A DNA stretch of 64,000 nucleotides from Nageia nagi (lineage: Eukaryota; Pinophyta). The stretch is from positions 109,058,001 to 109,122,000 of the forward strand of contig JBITNC010000001.1 of NCBI GenBank assembly GCA_050084985.1, read 5' to 3'. The position numbers and the translations under genes were made by a program. The notes under the pieces were generated by a model, which was given only the letters and a program-made list of their open reading frames with translations, was not told the origin of the DNA and did not search any database. Shown here one piece after another: positions 25,602-36,570 of this stretch (positions within the stretch are counted from its first letter, which is position 1; the number at the start of each line of letters is the position of its first letter).

Positions 25602-28600
25602 TGTCATGACCCACCTCAAGACACTATTTGAACTCAAGTACCATCAAGGATTTAAATGAATTATGTTGCATAATGTTGTGGTAATGATAAGCTTGGTATA
25701 GGAATATGTATCATTTGTGGCAATTTGATGTTGGCTTCAAGATGTTTTGACATAGGTCACAAAGTGGAGAAGTGACCCAAAGACCCTATAGACCAAAGGT
25801 GCATTGGTGATGGGAATGAAAGGGTAAGAGGAGGAAATGGTTGGCATTGATACATTGACACACTCTATTACCATCATAAATCATGTATTTGCATGTAGAA
25901 TAATTGTTGTGATTATCGATTGCTTCATGAAAATATGTTTGTAAAAATGTATGGATTAACCTTACTCTATAAAATGAAATTTGAATTGAAATGGTAGGAA
26001 AAATGGGATATAACTTTAGTTAAATTTGAAAATTATTATAAGGTTATAAATATAAATTTAATGAGGTAAAATTTGAATACAAGTGTCCATATTATTGCCA
26101 CATAGGGCTAATAGTAAAAAACACTATTAGATGGAGACTAAGGTCTCCTTGTGGTAATACATGATATTTAATAGTTAGGAAATAATAGAGTAATGACCCT
26201 ACTTAGTTTTGTATTCTTGTGTAAAGTATGGATAAGAGTTAGCACTAAATTGTTAGCTAATGAAAAAGGTTCTAAATTATTAAATGCCATTAACATCATT
26301 TACAACTTTAAACAATTCTACCCAAAAATAATTAAAGGTCTGAGGAGATGTCCATTTGGACACACTTGGACCCCTTTAGCTATAAATAAAGGAGTGGAGC
26401 TTTAGAAAAATACCTACCTATCTATCTATCTCTTGTTATTTCATTTTTAGTTATTCTCAAGCTTGGATTACATGAAGAAAAGGAGTCTCTCTTCCCTTCC
26501 AAGTCAAGGTGCCTTCTTTTACATTTTTTTTTAAAATGTATAGTTATAGTAGTAGTCATCCTATTTGATGTTATTTATCAAAGTTGTATAGTAAGATATT
26601 TTCTTAAATTTCATGAAATTTAATTATTAATAGGACTCTTTTTATTTTGAAAGGAATATACCACTTGTTTTAATTAATATACTACATATGATAGTGGGTA
26701 CTTTATGTCTTGGAAAAGAAGTAGAAATTAATAAATCCTTTCCAATCACATTGGGTTTAAGTACAATGTTTACCTTCCTTTAATGGTCAATTGGACTATT
26801 ACTTTTGCACCTTCTTTCTACATATGATTCATGAAATGCATTTGTAAAAAATTTGAGTTTCTCTTTAAACCTTACATACTTGCTTCTAGATTATGTATAT
26901 ATTTATAATAGTTCATTTTATTTGCATGCTTATAGTCAAAACCATTCAAATTAGTCTTTAACATCTTTCCATATTGGAATCGCATATTTCCTAAGTGATA
27001 TATGCCAACAAATTGATGAGAAATCATGTCAAACACTCTATGATGGACTTTAAATCCTTCTTTGCATGCTCTACTGCTAGCAAAATGCTAGCAAAGGTTT
27101 TAAAATTTGATTGTATGCTATCACACACTATCAAAATATACAGAATGGGTAAATTTTATCTTATTCCACTTAAGATTTTTACTCTACCATTACCTATTAT
27201 CATTGCATGGCAATGTCATGCTATTAGTTTCCTCTCAAAATTAACCCTCTCACCTTGTAATTTCTACCAAAATCTCATTTTATAAGCAAGCATTCAAGTA
27301 TCACCTATTTGAAATTTACATTAACTTAGAATTTTAAATACCCATGAAGGTATTTCACATTATACCCTTATTTTCTAGCTAAACCTCCAACTCCTTCAAT
27401 GTTTTCCTTAGCAAAGTGAAAGCACTTACCAATGTATTTTGGTAGAAATGTAGAGATTGATAGGAGTGGATCTAATGTTGTGAATGAGTTATAAACATTA
27501 TATGCAACTCTTAACTTGTAGCTTATCCCCTTTAAAAATTGAATGATTCCTTGGATTTTACAAATATACGAGTACCTTCATATAATATAAAGATAAAAGG
27601 GCTAATAATACTAAATATTAGTATTAAAAATAATAAATTTAGTATGGAAAACTAAAGAAATAATGGTTATTATTAAATGATTTTAAAATGTAATATTTTG
27701 GTATTAAATTTAAAGATTTGACTAAAACCATAGTATGAAGTAATAATATGGAGGAAAAATATAATGAATACGAATTACTAATAGCTAAATAGAAGAATAA
27801 AATAAAGGAGATTATTTATGATTTGAAGAAAAGTTAGTAAATTTAAAGTGCATGATGTTTTATAAACTAATGACCAAGGAAATGAGAAATTTCTCATGAG
27901 GTCATAAAGGTATTTATTTTGGTAAGTCATATTACATATAAAAAAGGTTCCTAAAACTAAGGGTTTTCCTAATCCTCCTCCCTCCTAGTACTCAATCTAA
28001 ACACCAAATTCTAAGGGATGTTTGATACTCTTTGTTTGAAGAACAATGGAGATGCTTGATGCTCATTGTTTGAAGATCAATGGATGTGTTTCCACAACAA
28101 GGCATAGAATGACTCACTAAGTAACAATGTTATACTTCATTTGTATTATGAGATGATGATGATGAGTTACCAAATCATTAAATTATGTTAGCCTTATGAT
28201 GTAGTAATGTTCTTTATAATAAGTTTGTGAAAGATTGTCATTATCTTATATGTTGACAAATGAGATTATGAGATATATGCAATTTTTTTGTAATTGATCA
28301 TTAACTTAGAAATTCTTAATAAGGATTATTTTGTATTTATCTCTTGATAATATAACACATAATGAATGTAATGCAGATGATTTTAATTTCTCTTTATGAA
28401 CAACATTATATTTATTACATGATTAATGCTTTGACAAATAGGAGTAGAAATTAATACTTGTTATTGCATGATAAGTAGTGGTATTATCAAATCGATCTAA
28501 ATAAATTCCTAGAAGAAGTAGATGGATTAGATTATTAATCTTGATAGATTCAAAATTTCTTGACAATCTAAAATCAACCCTAAACTAGAGTTAAGATTCT

Positions 28601-29779
28601 AAATGACAATATGTGAACATTTGGGATATTTTAGGTACTCTTGGGATTAAATTGGGTACAAATGGGACCCAATGGGATTGTTTGGGATCCTTTGGGATTA
28701 ATGCAAGAAATGGTGGATAACCTTCACCAAATTGACCTACCTTGATAAATAATAAATAAAATAAATATTCCTTATGTGAGGAACCCTTAGTGTTTCATTA
28801 CTTTTGTAGCAATAATGGCTAGATCTTTCCTCATGAATTGATACTTTATGTATGCAAGAGAACTTTTAAAAGGTAGACCCATATACATGATACAATGCAT
28901 ATGGGACAAATAGAATTAGGATACTTCTTAAGTAAGCCTATAATCAAAACTTTTAATGTATAACATATGGTCAATGATGTTAAATTCTAGGTCTTATTTA
29001 TATATGGTGTCTTGCACCCTCTTCACTATTTAGAAACATTAGTTTATGGTGGCAGGCCATGGATGGTTCTTTTTTTTGACATATTTAATAATAAATTAAT
29101 TAAATAACTACTTAAAGATATTGTTTAATATCCATGGATCCCCAAGTTATGGGCATAAGGATTCTATACCACATGGTGAGCCTAGTTGATATTTATATGT
29201 AGGCTATTGACTCATATCCTTCAACAAGTGAGTCAAGTAGGGATAACAATTATAAAAACTACTATCATCAAGTGAGGGTAACTAGTATTCATACCACTTA
29301 TAGTTAGCAGATAGGGGAATGATGATTATTCCATAGGTGATGCTACCCACTCGTATGGAATTTTTCCTAGGAAAAACTATCTAATCCTATGAGATGGAGA
29401 ATTATCATTAGGTGGTGATACTAACTTAGTGGAAGTGTGACTTATTGGGTGGTATGGACATAAATTATAAAACCACTGTGCTATGACTAGAAAGCCTATT
29501 ATACACAAGACATGGAATAGAAATGATGAGGTTACTTTTGAGGTGTCTTCTCAATAGGATGAGTGTTGAGGAGTGAACACTAAAAAAGTTTATCAAGGTT
29601 GGTTACCCTTGGTTCTTGACCAATCTTACCATATGGGTGTTAAACTAGCTATCAACATTACCAAGCTCATGTGGGATCACCTAGTTCATTCCTACAATAT
29701 TGAGTGTTAAACCAAATAAAAAAGAAAATTAGGTCTAAATTTAGGTTTCTATTTGATGGAAATAAGTGGTTGTCTTACA
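25602..29779 (+). mobile_element. E4: 4178-bp insertion in E2 gag (TG...CA, TSD TTGCT)
   Basis: E2 gag similarity to E3 stops at ...GATTGCT (25601) and resumes at TTGCTAATGATG (29780). The five bases TTGCT occur at 25597-25601 and 29780-29784, and the inserted DNA begins TGTCATGACCC and ends CTTACA, the pattern of an LTR element. A TATA box (TATAAATAAA) is at 26381-26390. I see no gag or pol, and no second copy of either end inside it, so it may be a very large solo LTR, a LARD-like element, or one whose LTRs are too diverged to see by eye. ORFs inside it (for example 26995-27285) show no motif. Confidence 0.5.
29128..29281 (-). repeat. Dispersed repeat, partner at 8205-8357
   Basis: Reverse complement of the repeat at 8205-8357, inside E4. 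It shares the GGATCCCCAAG and GGTGAGCCTAGTTGAT segments. Confidence 0.65.
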
Positions 29780-30720
29780 TTGCTAATGATGATGTATTAA
29801 TATTATGTATCTTTCCCATGATGCTTGCTAGACAAGTAATGGATTGGTATAATAACCTAATAGAATATAACATCATTTCATATGCTCAATTAGCAAATTT
29901 GTTCTTGAAACACTTTAGGATCAACACCAAAGATAAAACTTCAATCACTAATCTTACAAGGCTACAACAATTCCTAGATGAATCAATCATGGATTTCATC
30001 ATAAGATGAAGAGTAATATTGACAAACATGCCTTATACTCTACCTCAAGAGGAGTTAGTTAATATCTTCAATCAAAGTTGTTTAAGGCCTATTATTGTAC
30101 TTGTTGATTCAACAACATAAGGCCTTTGAAGAAGCTATTTCTCAAGCTATTTTAATCTAAAAGGTTAAAGTCCAATATGTTGGTATAAAAACCAAGAAAA
30201 GGGAACCTTATGTTAAGAAAAAAAATCAAATAGAAGAAAAAGGTAAACCATTATTAGCCAATAAAGTTTCTATAATGAAAAAGGTGGAATCATCTCCTCT
30301 ACGAAATGAGGAAAAGGATTCTAGGCCTAAAAGGAAGTTCACACCTTTAACAAAATAGCTTTATGATATTCTAAGGAAACTATGTGATCATTAAGTAATT
30401 AGTTTACCATATATAATACTAGAGTACCCTAAAGCTAAAGAAAGTAGATATTATAATAAGAATGATTTTTCTATTACCATCATCGAAAGGGATATGATAA
30501 AGATAAATGTATGGCATTACAACACAAGATTCAAGATTTGATTGATAACAGGAAATTTGAAGTTGATAATCTTATGGCTATCTCTAATCAAAATTTAGGA
30601 ATCTATCAAAACCCTCTCCCTCAACACCAAGTTAATAATATCTCATTGTTTCCACATAAGAATCAAGTAACACATAATTAGATTTATGATATTTCAACCT
30701 TCATAGGAATGATCAATGTT
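29780..30720 (+). pseudogene. E2 gag, capsid and zinc-knuckle part (relic)
   Basis: This continues E2 gag after E4. The open part to 30009 matches E3: a CIFPMMLARQVMDWYNNL capsid block, then QLANLFLKHFRIN and LTRLQQFLDESI. Past a stop it continues as RQxVVxTNMPYTLPQEELV-type text, a Lys-rich linker, and a zinc-knuckle relic near 30470-30530 (YHRKGYDK, with the first Cys lost). Then NQNLGIYQNPLPQHQ matches E3. Gag builds the virus-like particle. This copy is broken by many stops. Confidence 0.8.
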
Positions 30721-30989
30721 ACTACAAGAGCTGAAAAAGTATAAGGAAGATAAAATGTCATTCTAGAAAATCAATAATATGAGAATCATGTGCAACCATA
30801 CATGCCAAAGAAACAACCTCCTAAAGTATCTATGAAGGAAGATCTACATCAAAAATTAAAAAATTCATAAGTAAAAATATCTCTATTTGAATTATTAAAA
30901 CAATCCAAGAATCATAGAGATTTAATGAATCCATTATTAAAAATAATTAAACTAGATATAAATGATCTCAAAAGCTTTGTATTTTTTAT

Positions 30990-31460
30990 AGGAAACTTTA
31001 AAACAAGTCAAAAACCTATTATTATTTTCTATGATCATGAAGTTAAATAGTTTAATGGGCCACATAGTCAAGATCCACCTTTGCAAATCATAGCTAAGGT
31101 ATATGGAAGAACTTTTAAGATAATATTGATTAATTAAGGTTCAATAATAAATATTATTTCAAGAACTATATATAAGAATTTGAACCTTTTAGCTAGAGGC
31201 ATTTGATGATTCTTTATGTTAAATAATGGGATCTATTTCATTACCTATTACTATGGGATTTAAAATAATGCAAATATTGTTACAAGTAATTGAAGGATAT
31301 ATTACATAATGTAATATCCTTTTAGGGATACCTTGGATTAGGGATGTGTAATGTGTTCCATTAACATATCATAATTGTTTAAAGTATATTCATAAGGATG
31401 TAGTACATTATGTACCTAGATATGAAAACCCCTATTCACATTGTAATAATACATATTTAT
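30990..31460 (+). pseudogene. E2 protease relic
   Basis: Aspartic-protease-like region matching E3 41280-41700. The active-site block reads LIN-stop-GS (Asn codon at 31132-31134 where Asp is expected, then a TAA). The flap and C-terminal part (LLGIPWIRD, then VPLTYHNCLKYI) are recognisable near 31315-31395. Retropepsins cut the Gag-Pol polyprotein. This one is inactive. Confidence 0.72.
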
Positions 31461-31789
31461 CTAATGATGTAGCTTTACAATTCACTCATTACTTTATAGC
31501 ACCAATACCAATAGAAAGACTAGCCATTGCTATCGTGGGTAAGAATAATTCCACATCCTTAAGTATTTCAAAATAAAAAATATGTTATCATCAAAAATCA
31601 TCCAATACTCAATAAAATATAGATAATAATTAATATCCAAAGATAGAACCCACACCATAAGAAAGATAATCTTGATAAGAGAGAGCATACAAGTTAGATA
31701 AATTAAGTAAAGATTCCTCATCAAAATCTCTATCATCAACCAATACTTCATTGAAAAGTGATGATTTTCAATAAGATAATAATCCATCA

Positions 31790-32150
31790 AAAATTTATCT
31801 AGTAATAATAAAATTATTGGATTTAGGTATAGTAGAATTCATAATTGATGATGTGATCTTTAATATTCTCTTTTCTCAAGAAATGGAATTATCTAAAGAA
31901 TCTCCCAATGTAGTGGGGCAATTGGTACCATTAGGTAGAGTCCTTAATAAAAATCTTTTCATCTATTTAGGCTCTATATATCCACCTTTAATTCCTTTAC
32001 CCAAACAAAATAAAGGTATTTTTAGCAATTCATTAGAATACTTCTAACCTTATGTGATATCATTTGTCCAAATATATTGTAATAAATATCAATGGAAGGG
32101 AAAAGGTTTAGGTCATTATGAACAAGGTTCTTGATATGAATTCAACATAT
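31790..32150 (+). pseudogene. E2 linker with glycine-rich (G-patch-like) end
   Basis: The open stretch 31817-32047 aligns with E3 41940-42170 (LDLGxxEFxIDDVxFxI, then SPNVVGQLVPLG). After a stop, a CNKYQWKGKGLG-type glycine motif appears near 32080-32110. Such motifs are common between protease and RT in plant gypsy polyproteins. Decayed. Confidence 0.65.
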
Positions 32151-32589
32151 AATATCAATTACTAAATAATAAAATAAGATTGTGATACAAAGGTAAGAAA
32201 AGAAAAGAATCTCATTGTAGAATAGTCAAACTAGAATCAAACAATCTTGAGTATAAAAAACCATACAAAAACCTCAAATCAATAGTAAATCAAGATGATA
32301 TAGAACTTGCAATGCTAATACTAGAAAATTTATTCTTTGATATTATTTCAATTAAAATTGTTCAAATTGATGAAATATCTATTTGGATTCCAAAACAAAT
32401 ATTCTTTTGACTAGTCTAGGAATGATGAGTTTGAATCATTAAGTCCATCAAACTTGAGGAGTTCTTCATCATAATTCATGGGAGATGAAGATATCATTGG
32501 TTTTACATTAATTTCTAAATAAACCACAATACAAGAATTCAAATATATATATTTTATACTTCAAAATTTTAAACTCACCATAAGTACAA

Positions 32590-33334
32590 CCTTGGATGAT
32601 CAAGGTTTAGGTGAAGATGAAGAATATAACAAAAATGATAAAAATTGGATTCTAGTACCAAATCAATTGGAAGAAGGGTCTCATATGCTAATTGAAGAAA
32701 TTATTGAGGTATATTTAAGTGATGATGCTAACAATCCAAATAGTATTCAATTAGAAAAATTAGCAAATGAGGATGAAATATTAGAATTTGTATCCATACT
32801 CATGGTCATATGTTGATATGCTAAGATTAGATCCAAACCTAGTGGTCATTACCAAACATGGATAATTTAATCAATTCTACTACTATATATGAGATGATAT
32901 CTCTTATGAATGAATTTTCAAGGTATAATAAAATAAAATTAACACCAAAATATCAACATAAAATGGCCTTCATAAAGCCTTGGGGAATATTTTATCATAA
33001 AGTAATGCCCTTTCACCTGAAAAATGCAAGAGCTACTTATCAACAATAAATGCTTTATATTTTTCATGATTACATGCATGATATTATGAAATATTACATA
33101 TATTATGTTTTAGTCAAATCTAAACTAAAGAATATCATACAAAGGTACTTACAAATATATTCAATAGATTATTGGAACATAACATTCAACTAAATTCTAA
33201 GAAATGTGTTTTTAGAGTTATTGAAAAGAAAATTATTGGGTTTTATTATTTCTAGATGAGGAATCAAAGTAGATACAAATAAGATAAAAGTAATAGTAAA
33301 TATGCCTTCCTCTCCAAATATAAAATAATTACAA
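32590..33334 (+). pseudogene. E2 reverse transcriptase relic, internally deleted
   Basis: PNQLEEGSHML near 32660 matches the segment just before RT in E3. Then the N-terminal RT fingers are missing: compared with E3, roughly 250 bases between the DPxLVV and DNLVDSI blocks are gone (junction near 32850). The rest (32858-33330) matches: EYSRYNKIK-type text, WGIFYHKVMPFHLKNARATY, MHDI. The catalytic YVDD box has become Y-I-Y-Y (33095-33106), so all essential Asp residues are lost. KLLGFIISR-stop-GI follows near 33230. Confidence 0.85.
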
Positions 33335-33992
33335 ATGCCTATAAGGAAAATTACAAGCTCTAAGATGCTTCATATCATAATTATTAGACAAGTAAAACCT
33401 TTCAAAAAAAATTTAAAAAAGACAATGACATTCCATTCGAAAAATAAACAACAAGAATCATTTGATGAAATAAAATGTTATCTTTTATCACCTTCAATTT
33501 TAGTCCCATCTAAGGAAGGGGAACCATTCTTACTATATTCATTGGCTACATAATTCATACTAGGAACCATGCTTTCTCAAAATAACAAAAACAATATGGA
33601 CCAAGATATATATTATTTTAATAAAACCTTGGTTAGTTATAAAATTAAGTATGTGTATATGAAAAATCTATGTTTGGTAGTAGTCTTTGCAAAAAATAAT
33701 CTTAGGCATTACATGCTAAAACATACTACTTATGTAATTATCAAAGTTGATTCGTTGAAATACATGATAAATAAAACTTACCAAAATACAAGAACATCTA
33801 AATGGATTATGCATTTGATAGAATTTGGTCTACAATTCACAAGTTTAAAATTAATCAAAGGTTAATTCATAGCTGATTATCTTGCAAAAGAACCACTACA
33901 TGATGATAGACTACTCATCATTGAGTTATGAGATGAACATGTTTATCAATTAGATGAAATTGAAATTCCTATTAATTATGAAGAATAATGGG
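33335..33992 (+). pseudogene. E2 first RNase H region (relic), up to the E3 insertion
   Basis: It matches E3 51330-51980: EPFLLYSLAT, DIYYFNKTLVSYKIKY, RHYMLKHTTYVI, a KYMINKTYQNTRTSKWIMHL block, then QLDEIEIPI. RNase H degrades RNA in the RNA-DNA hybrid. It stops at 33992, where E3 is inserted, and resumes at 61375. Confidence 0.85.
33988..33992 (+). other. Target-site duplication of E3 (left), ATGGG
   Basis: ATGGG directly before the E3 5' LTR. The same five bases follow the 3' LTR at 61375-61379. Confidence 0.95.
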
Positions 33993-36549
33993 TGTAGACA
34001 CTCAAAATAAACCCTATCTTTAATTTAATAAATAAATAAATAAAACAAGTATTTTTTCTAATATATATCACATTAAAATAATTGTTGATTAAGATTGTGT
34101 AATATATGCACCGTGAACAATCTTAACCAAAGTAAATCAAGAATAGACTATGGGGATAGTCTGATCTCTGGAGAAGGCCAGTTCCTTATCTATTGGGCAT
34201 AGAAAAAGTAACAGGAAAGGAAATAAAAAGGAGTAGAGTGCGAGGAACTTAAGTAAAGGGATTAGGATAACAAGAGAGAAAGTAAAGGTGGATCACTAGT
34301 TCAGCGCGAGCTTTCATAGTGTGTGAAACCTTGGCCTGAATCTAGTGTAGCAGCTACAGTACAAGCTCTCACTCTCTAATAGTTTCCCAGCTTTACTTTA
34401 CCATGTAGCAGACATAGTTATACTAGCAACTCGTAATTATCATTCAAGAAACAAGCTAAGCTGCCATGATGTAACCAAATTAAGAATGACAATTACGAGT
34501 GCTAGATAAGAAAGGTCAAGATGGTTTCATATTACTGATAAAAAACTATAGGTCTTCGAGAACAAACGTAAAGAGTAATACTAGGTTTCTGACCCTTCTT
34601 TCACTTTATTTTCATATACTTATATTGCAGTAATGATAGTTACAAGAATTGCATAATAGAAGTGTTTACAAAAATGGCTTCAAGATTCTACATTCTGGAA
34701 TGCTCTACTTACCAGCTCTAGCTATTTGATCACTCCTTGATGACCTCATCACTTTCAGGACCCAGTTTCATTCAAAAATGTGAACATTATTTTCCCTGTG
34801 ATGTCATCTTCATACTTCTGGAATGCTCTACTTACCAGCTCCAGCTATTTGATCACTCCTTGATGACCTCATCACTTTCGAGACCCAGTTTCATTAAAAA
34901 ATGTGAACATCATTCTCCCTATGACATCATCATCTCTACATTCTGGAATGCTCTACTCACCGACTCCAGCTATTTGATCACTCTTTGTTGACCTCATCAT
35001 CTCTAGAACCTGGGCTTTTCTACAATTGAGCTTTATCATTTCCTTTTGGAATGCTTTACTCACCAGCTCTGGCTATTTGATCACTCCTTGATGACCTCAT
35101 CACTTCTGGGACCTAATTTCATTCAAAAATGTGAACATCATTCTCCCTATGATGTCATCATCTCTACATTCCAGAATGCTCTACTCACCGACTCTGGCTA
35201 TTTGATCACTCTTTGCTGACCTCATCATCTCTGGAACCTGGTCTTTACCAAAACATGACTATCTTATCCTCTATGATGTCATCATTTTATTTCAAAATGC
35301 TTTACTTCTAGAACACTTAATTTACAGGCTGTGGCTTCTTTGATTATATCTTGCTGACCTCACCTCTTCCAGAACTTGGGCTTTTCCACACCTACACTTT
35401 ATCCTTTCTTCTATGATGTCATCATTTCATTTCAAAATGCTTTATCTACTAACTCTGGCCTATTTTGTTTACTCCAGAAAAACTCCTAAGGATCTTAAAA
35501 TGAACTCATGATTGCAAGTAAAGTACACCAGGGCTTCAATAAAGAATTTATTATGTATGAATATACAATAATTATAACTCCTTATAAAAACATTAAATAA
35601 GATTTAAAAGTATATTATCAGATCAATCTTTTCGAACATATATAAAACAAGTGGTCTTATGACCCTTGTCATTAAAAAATGACCATAGAGCGACCATTCT
35701 AATGTTAATATATAATCGCTAAAAAATCAGTAATGATCCATGAACAGTTAAACAACAAACAAATCTAAGCCTGGAATAGCCTAGTACGTATAATTTATAA
35801 TCATGGATATAAATGGAAGATAACAACACTTCAAAATTTAGTTCAAGAGGTTACCTGGAATCTTGTGACACCAAAACAAATGAATAACAAACCTTGAAGC
35901 TTATAAATTGAAGCTTTGTATGTGAACAAAGGGACCCAATCTTACTGTAGCAAAGCTCTGCTAAAATCAAATTAGGAGATTATTAGCAAAAGCTTGTAAG
36001 CTTGATTAATAGCAAATCTCATATCAACTATATTTCCATATTATGTTATTCATTTGCTGATAAATATGTATGAACAGGTATGCTTTTGATGCTTCATTCA
36101 TTTTCTATGTGCAGGGTCAATATAGGAAAAGAATGATGGAAGTAAGCATGAAAGAGAACAACAAGGAATAGACAAAAACACTTCAAAATTCTATGAAGAT
36201 TACTCCAGTGCATAAAGAGTCGATCGTCAACGATTCAAATATTGGTCGATGGCGATTCACTAGATCGATAACAAAGGCCAAAGGTTTACAACGAACACAA
36301 TGATGGCGTAGAGAATGTAGAGTCATACTTCAATTGTTACTGATCCGCACTAATTGTTACCAATCCATAACGATCGTTGTTGATGCTGATTAAAATAGAT
36401 CAATAAAAACTTGCTTTTTGTATTCAAATACTTTAGAATATAATATCATCATTATTATTGATGTGTATTGTTGAATATGTTCATGATTAATTATGTTGAA
36501 TGATTTATCTATCTAAATTGGATTTTAGGTTCATAATTTGATATACACA
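33993..36549 (+). repeat. E3 5' LTR (2557 bp)
   Basis: Nearly the same as 58819-61374, with a few percent difference by eye, mostly transitions and more in the last 400 bases. TATA box TATATAAAA at 35639-35647. About six degenerate repeats of roughly 120 bases fill 34675-35460. ATCGT/ACGAT motifs cluster at 36220-36385. Confidence 0.96.
34675..35460 (+). repeat. About 120-bp repeats rich in TGACCTCA / TGATGTCA motifs in the LTR
   Basis: About six copies carry GGAATGCTCTAC, TATTTGATCACT, TGACCTCATCA (near 34740, 34864, 34986, 35092, 35218, 35351) and ATGATGTCATCAT or variants (near 34798, 34920, 35151, 35272, 35415). The second is a near-palindrome close to the bZIP core TGACGTCA with its CpG decayed. 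The array lies upstream of the TATA box, so an enhancer role is likely but inferred. The same array is at 59500-60290 in the 3' LTR. Confidence 0.8.
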
Positions 36550-36552
36550 ATC

Positions 36553-36570
36553 TAGCGCTAGAAGGAGGGC
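36553..36570 (+). other. E3 primer-binding site
   Basis: TAGCGCTAGAAGGAGGGC, three bases after the LTR. It equals the E2 site except for two positions near its start; TAG probably replaces TGG. The match to E2 continues past the usual 18 bases, through CCCTTGCATGCA. Confidence 0.8.
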
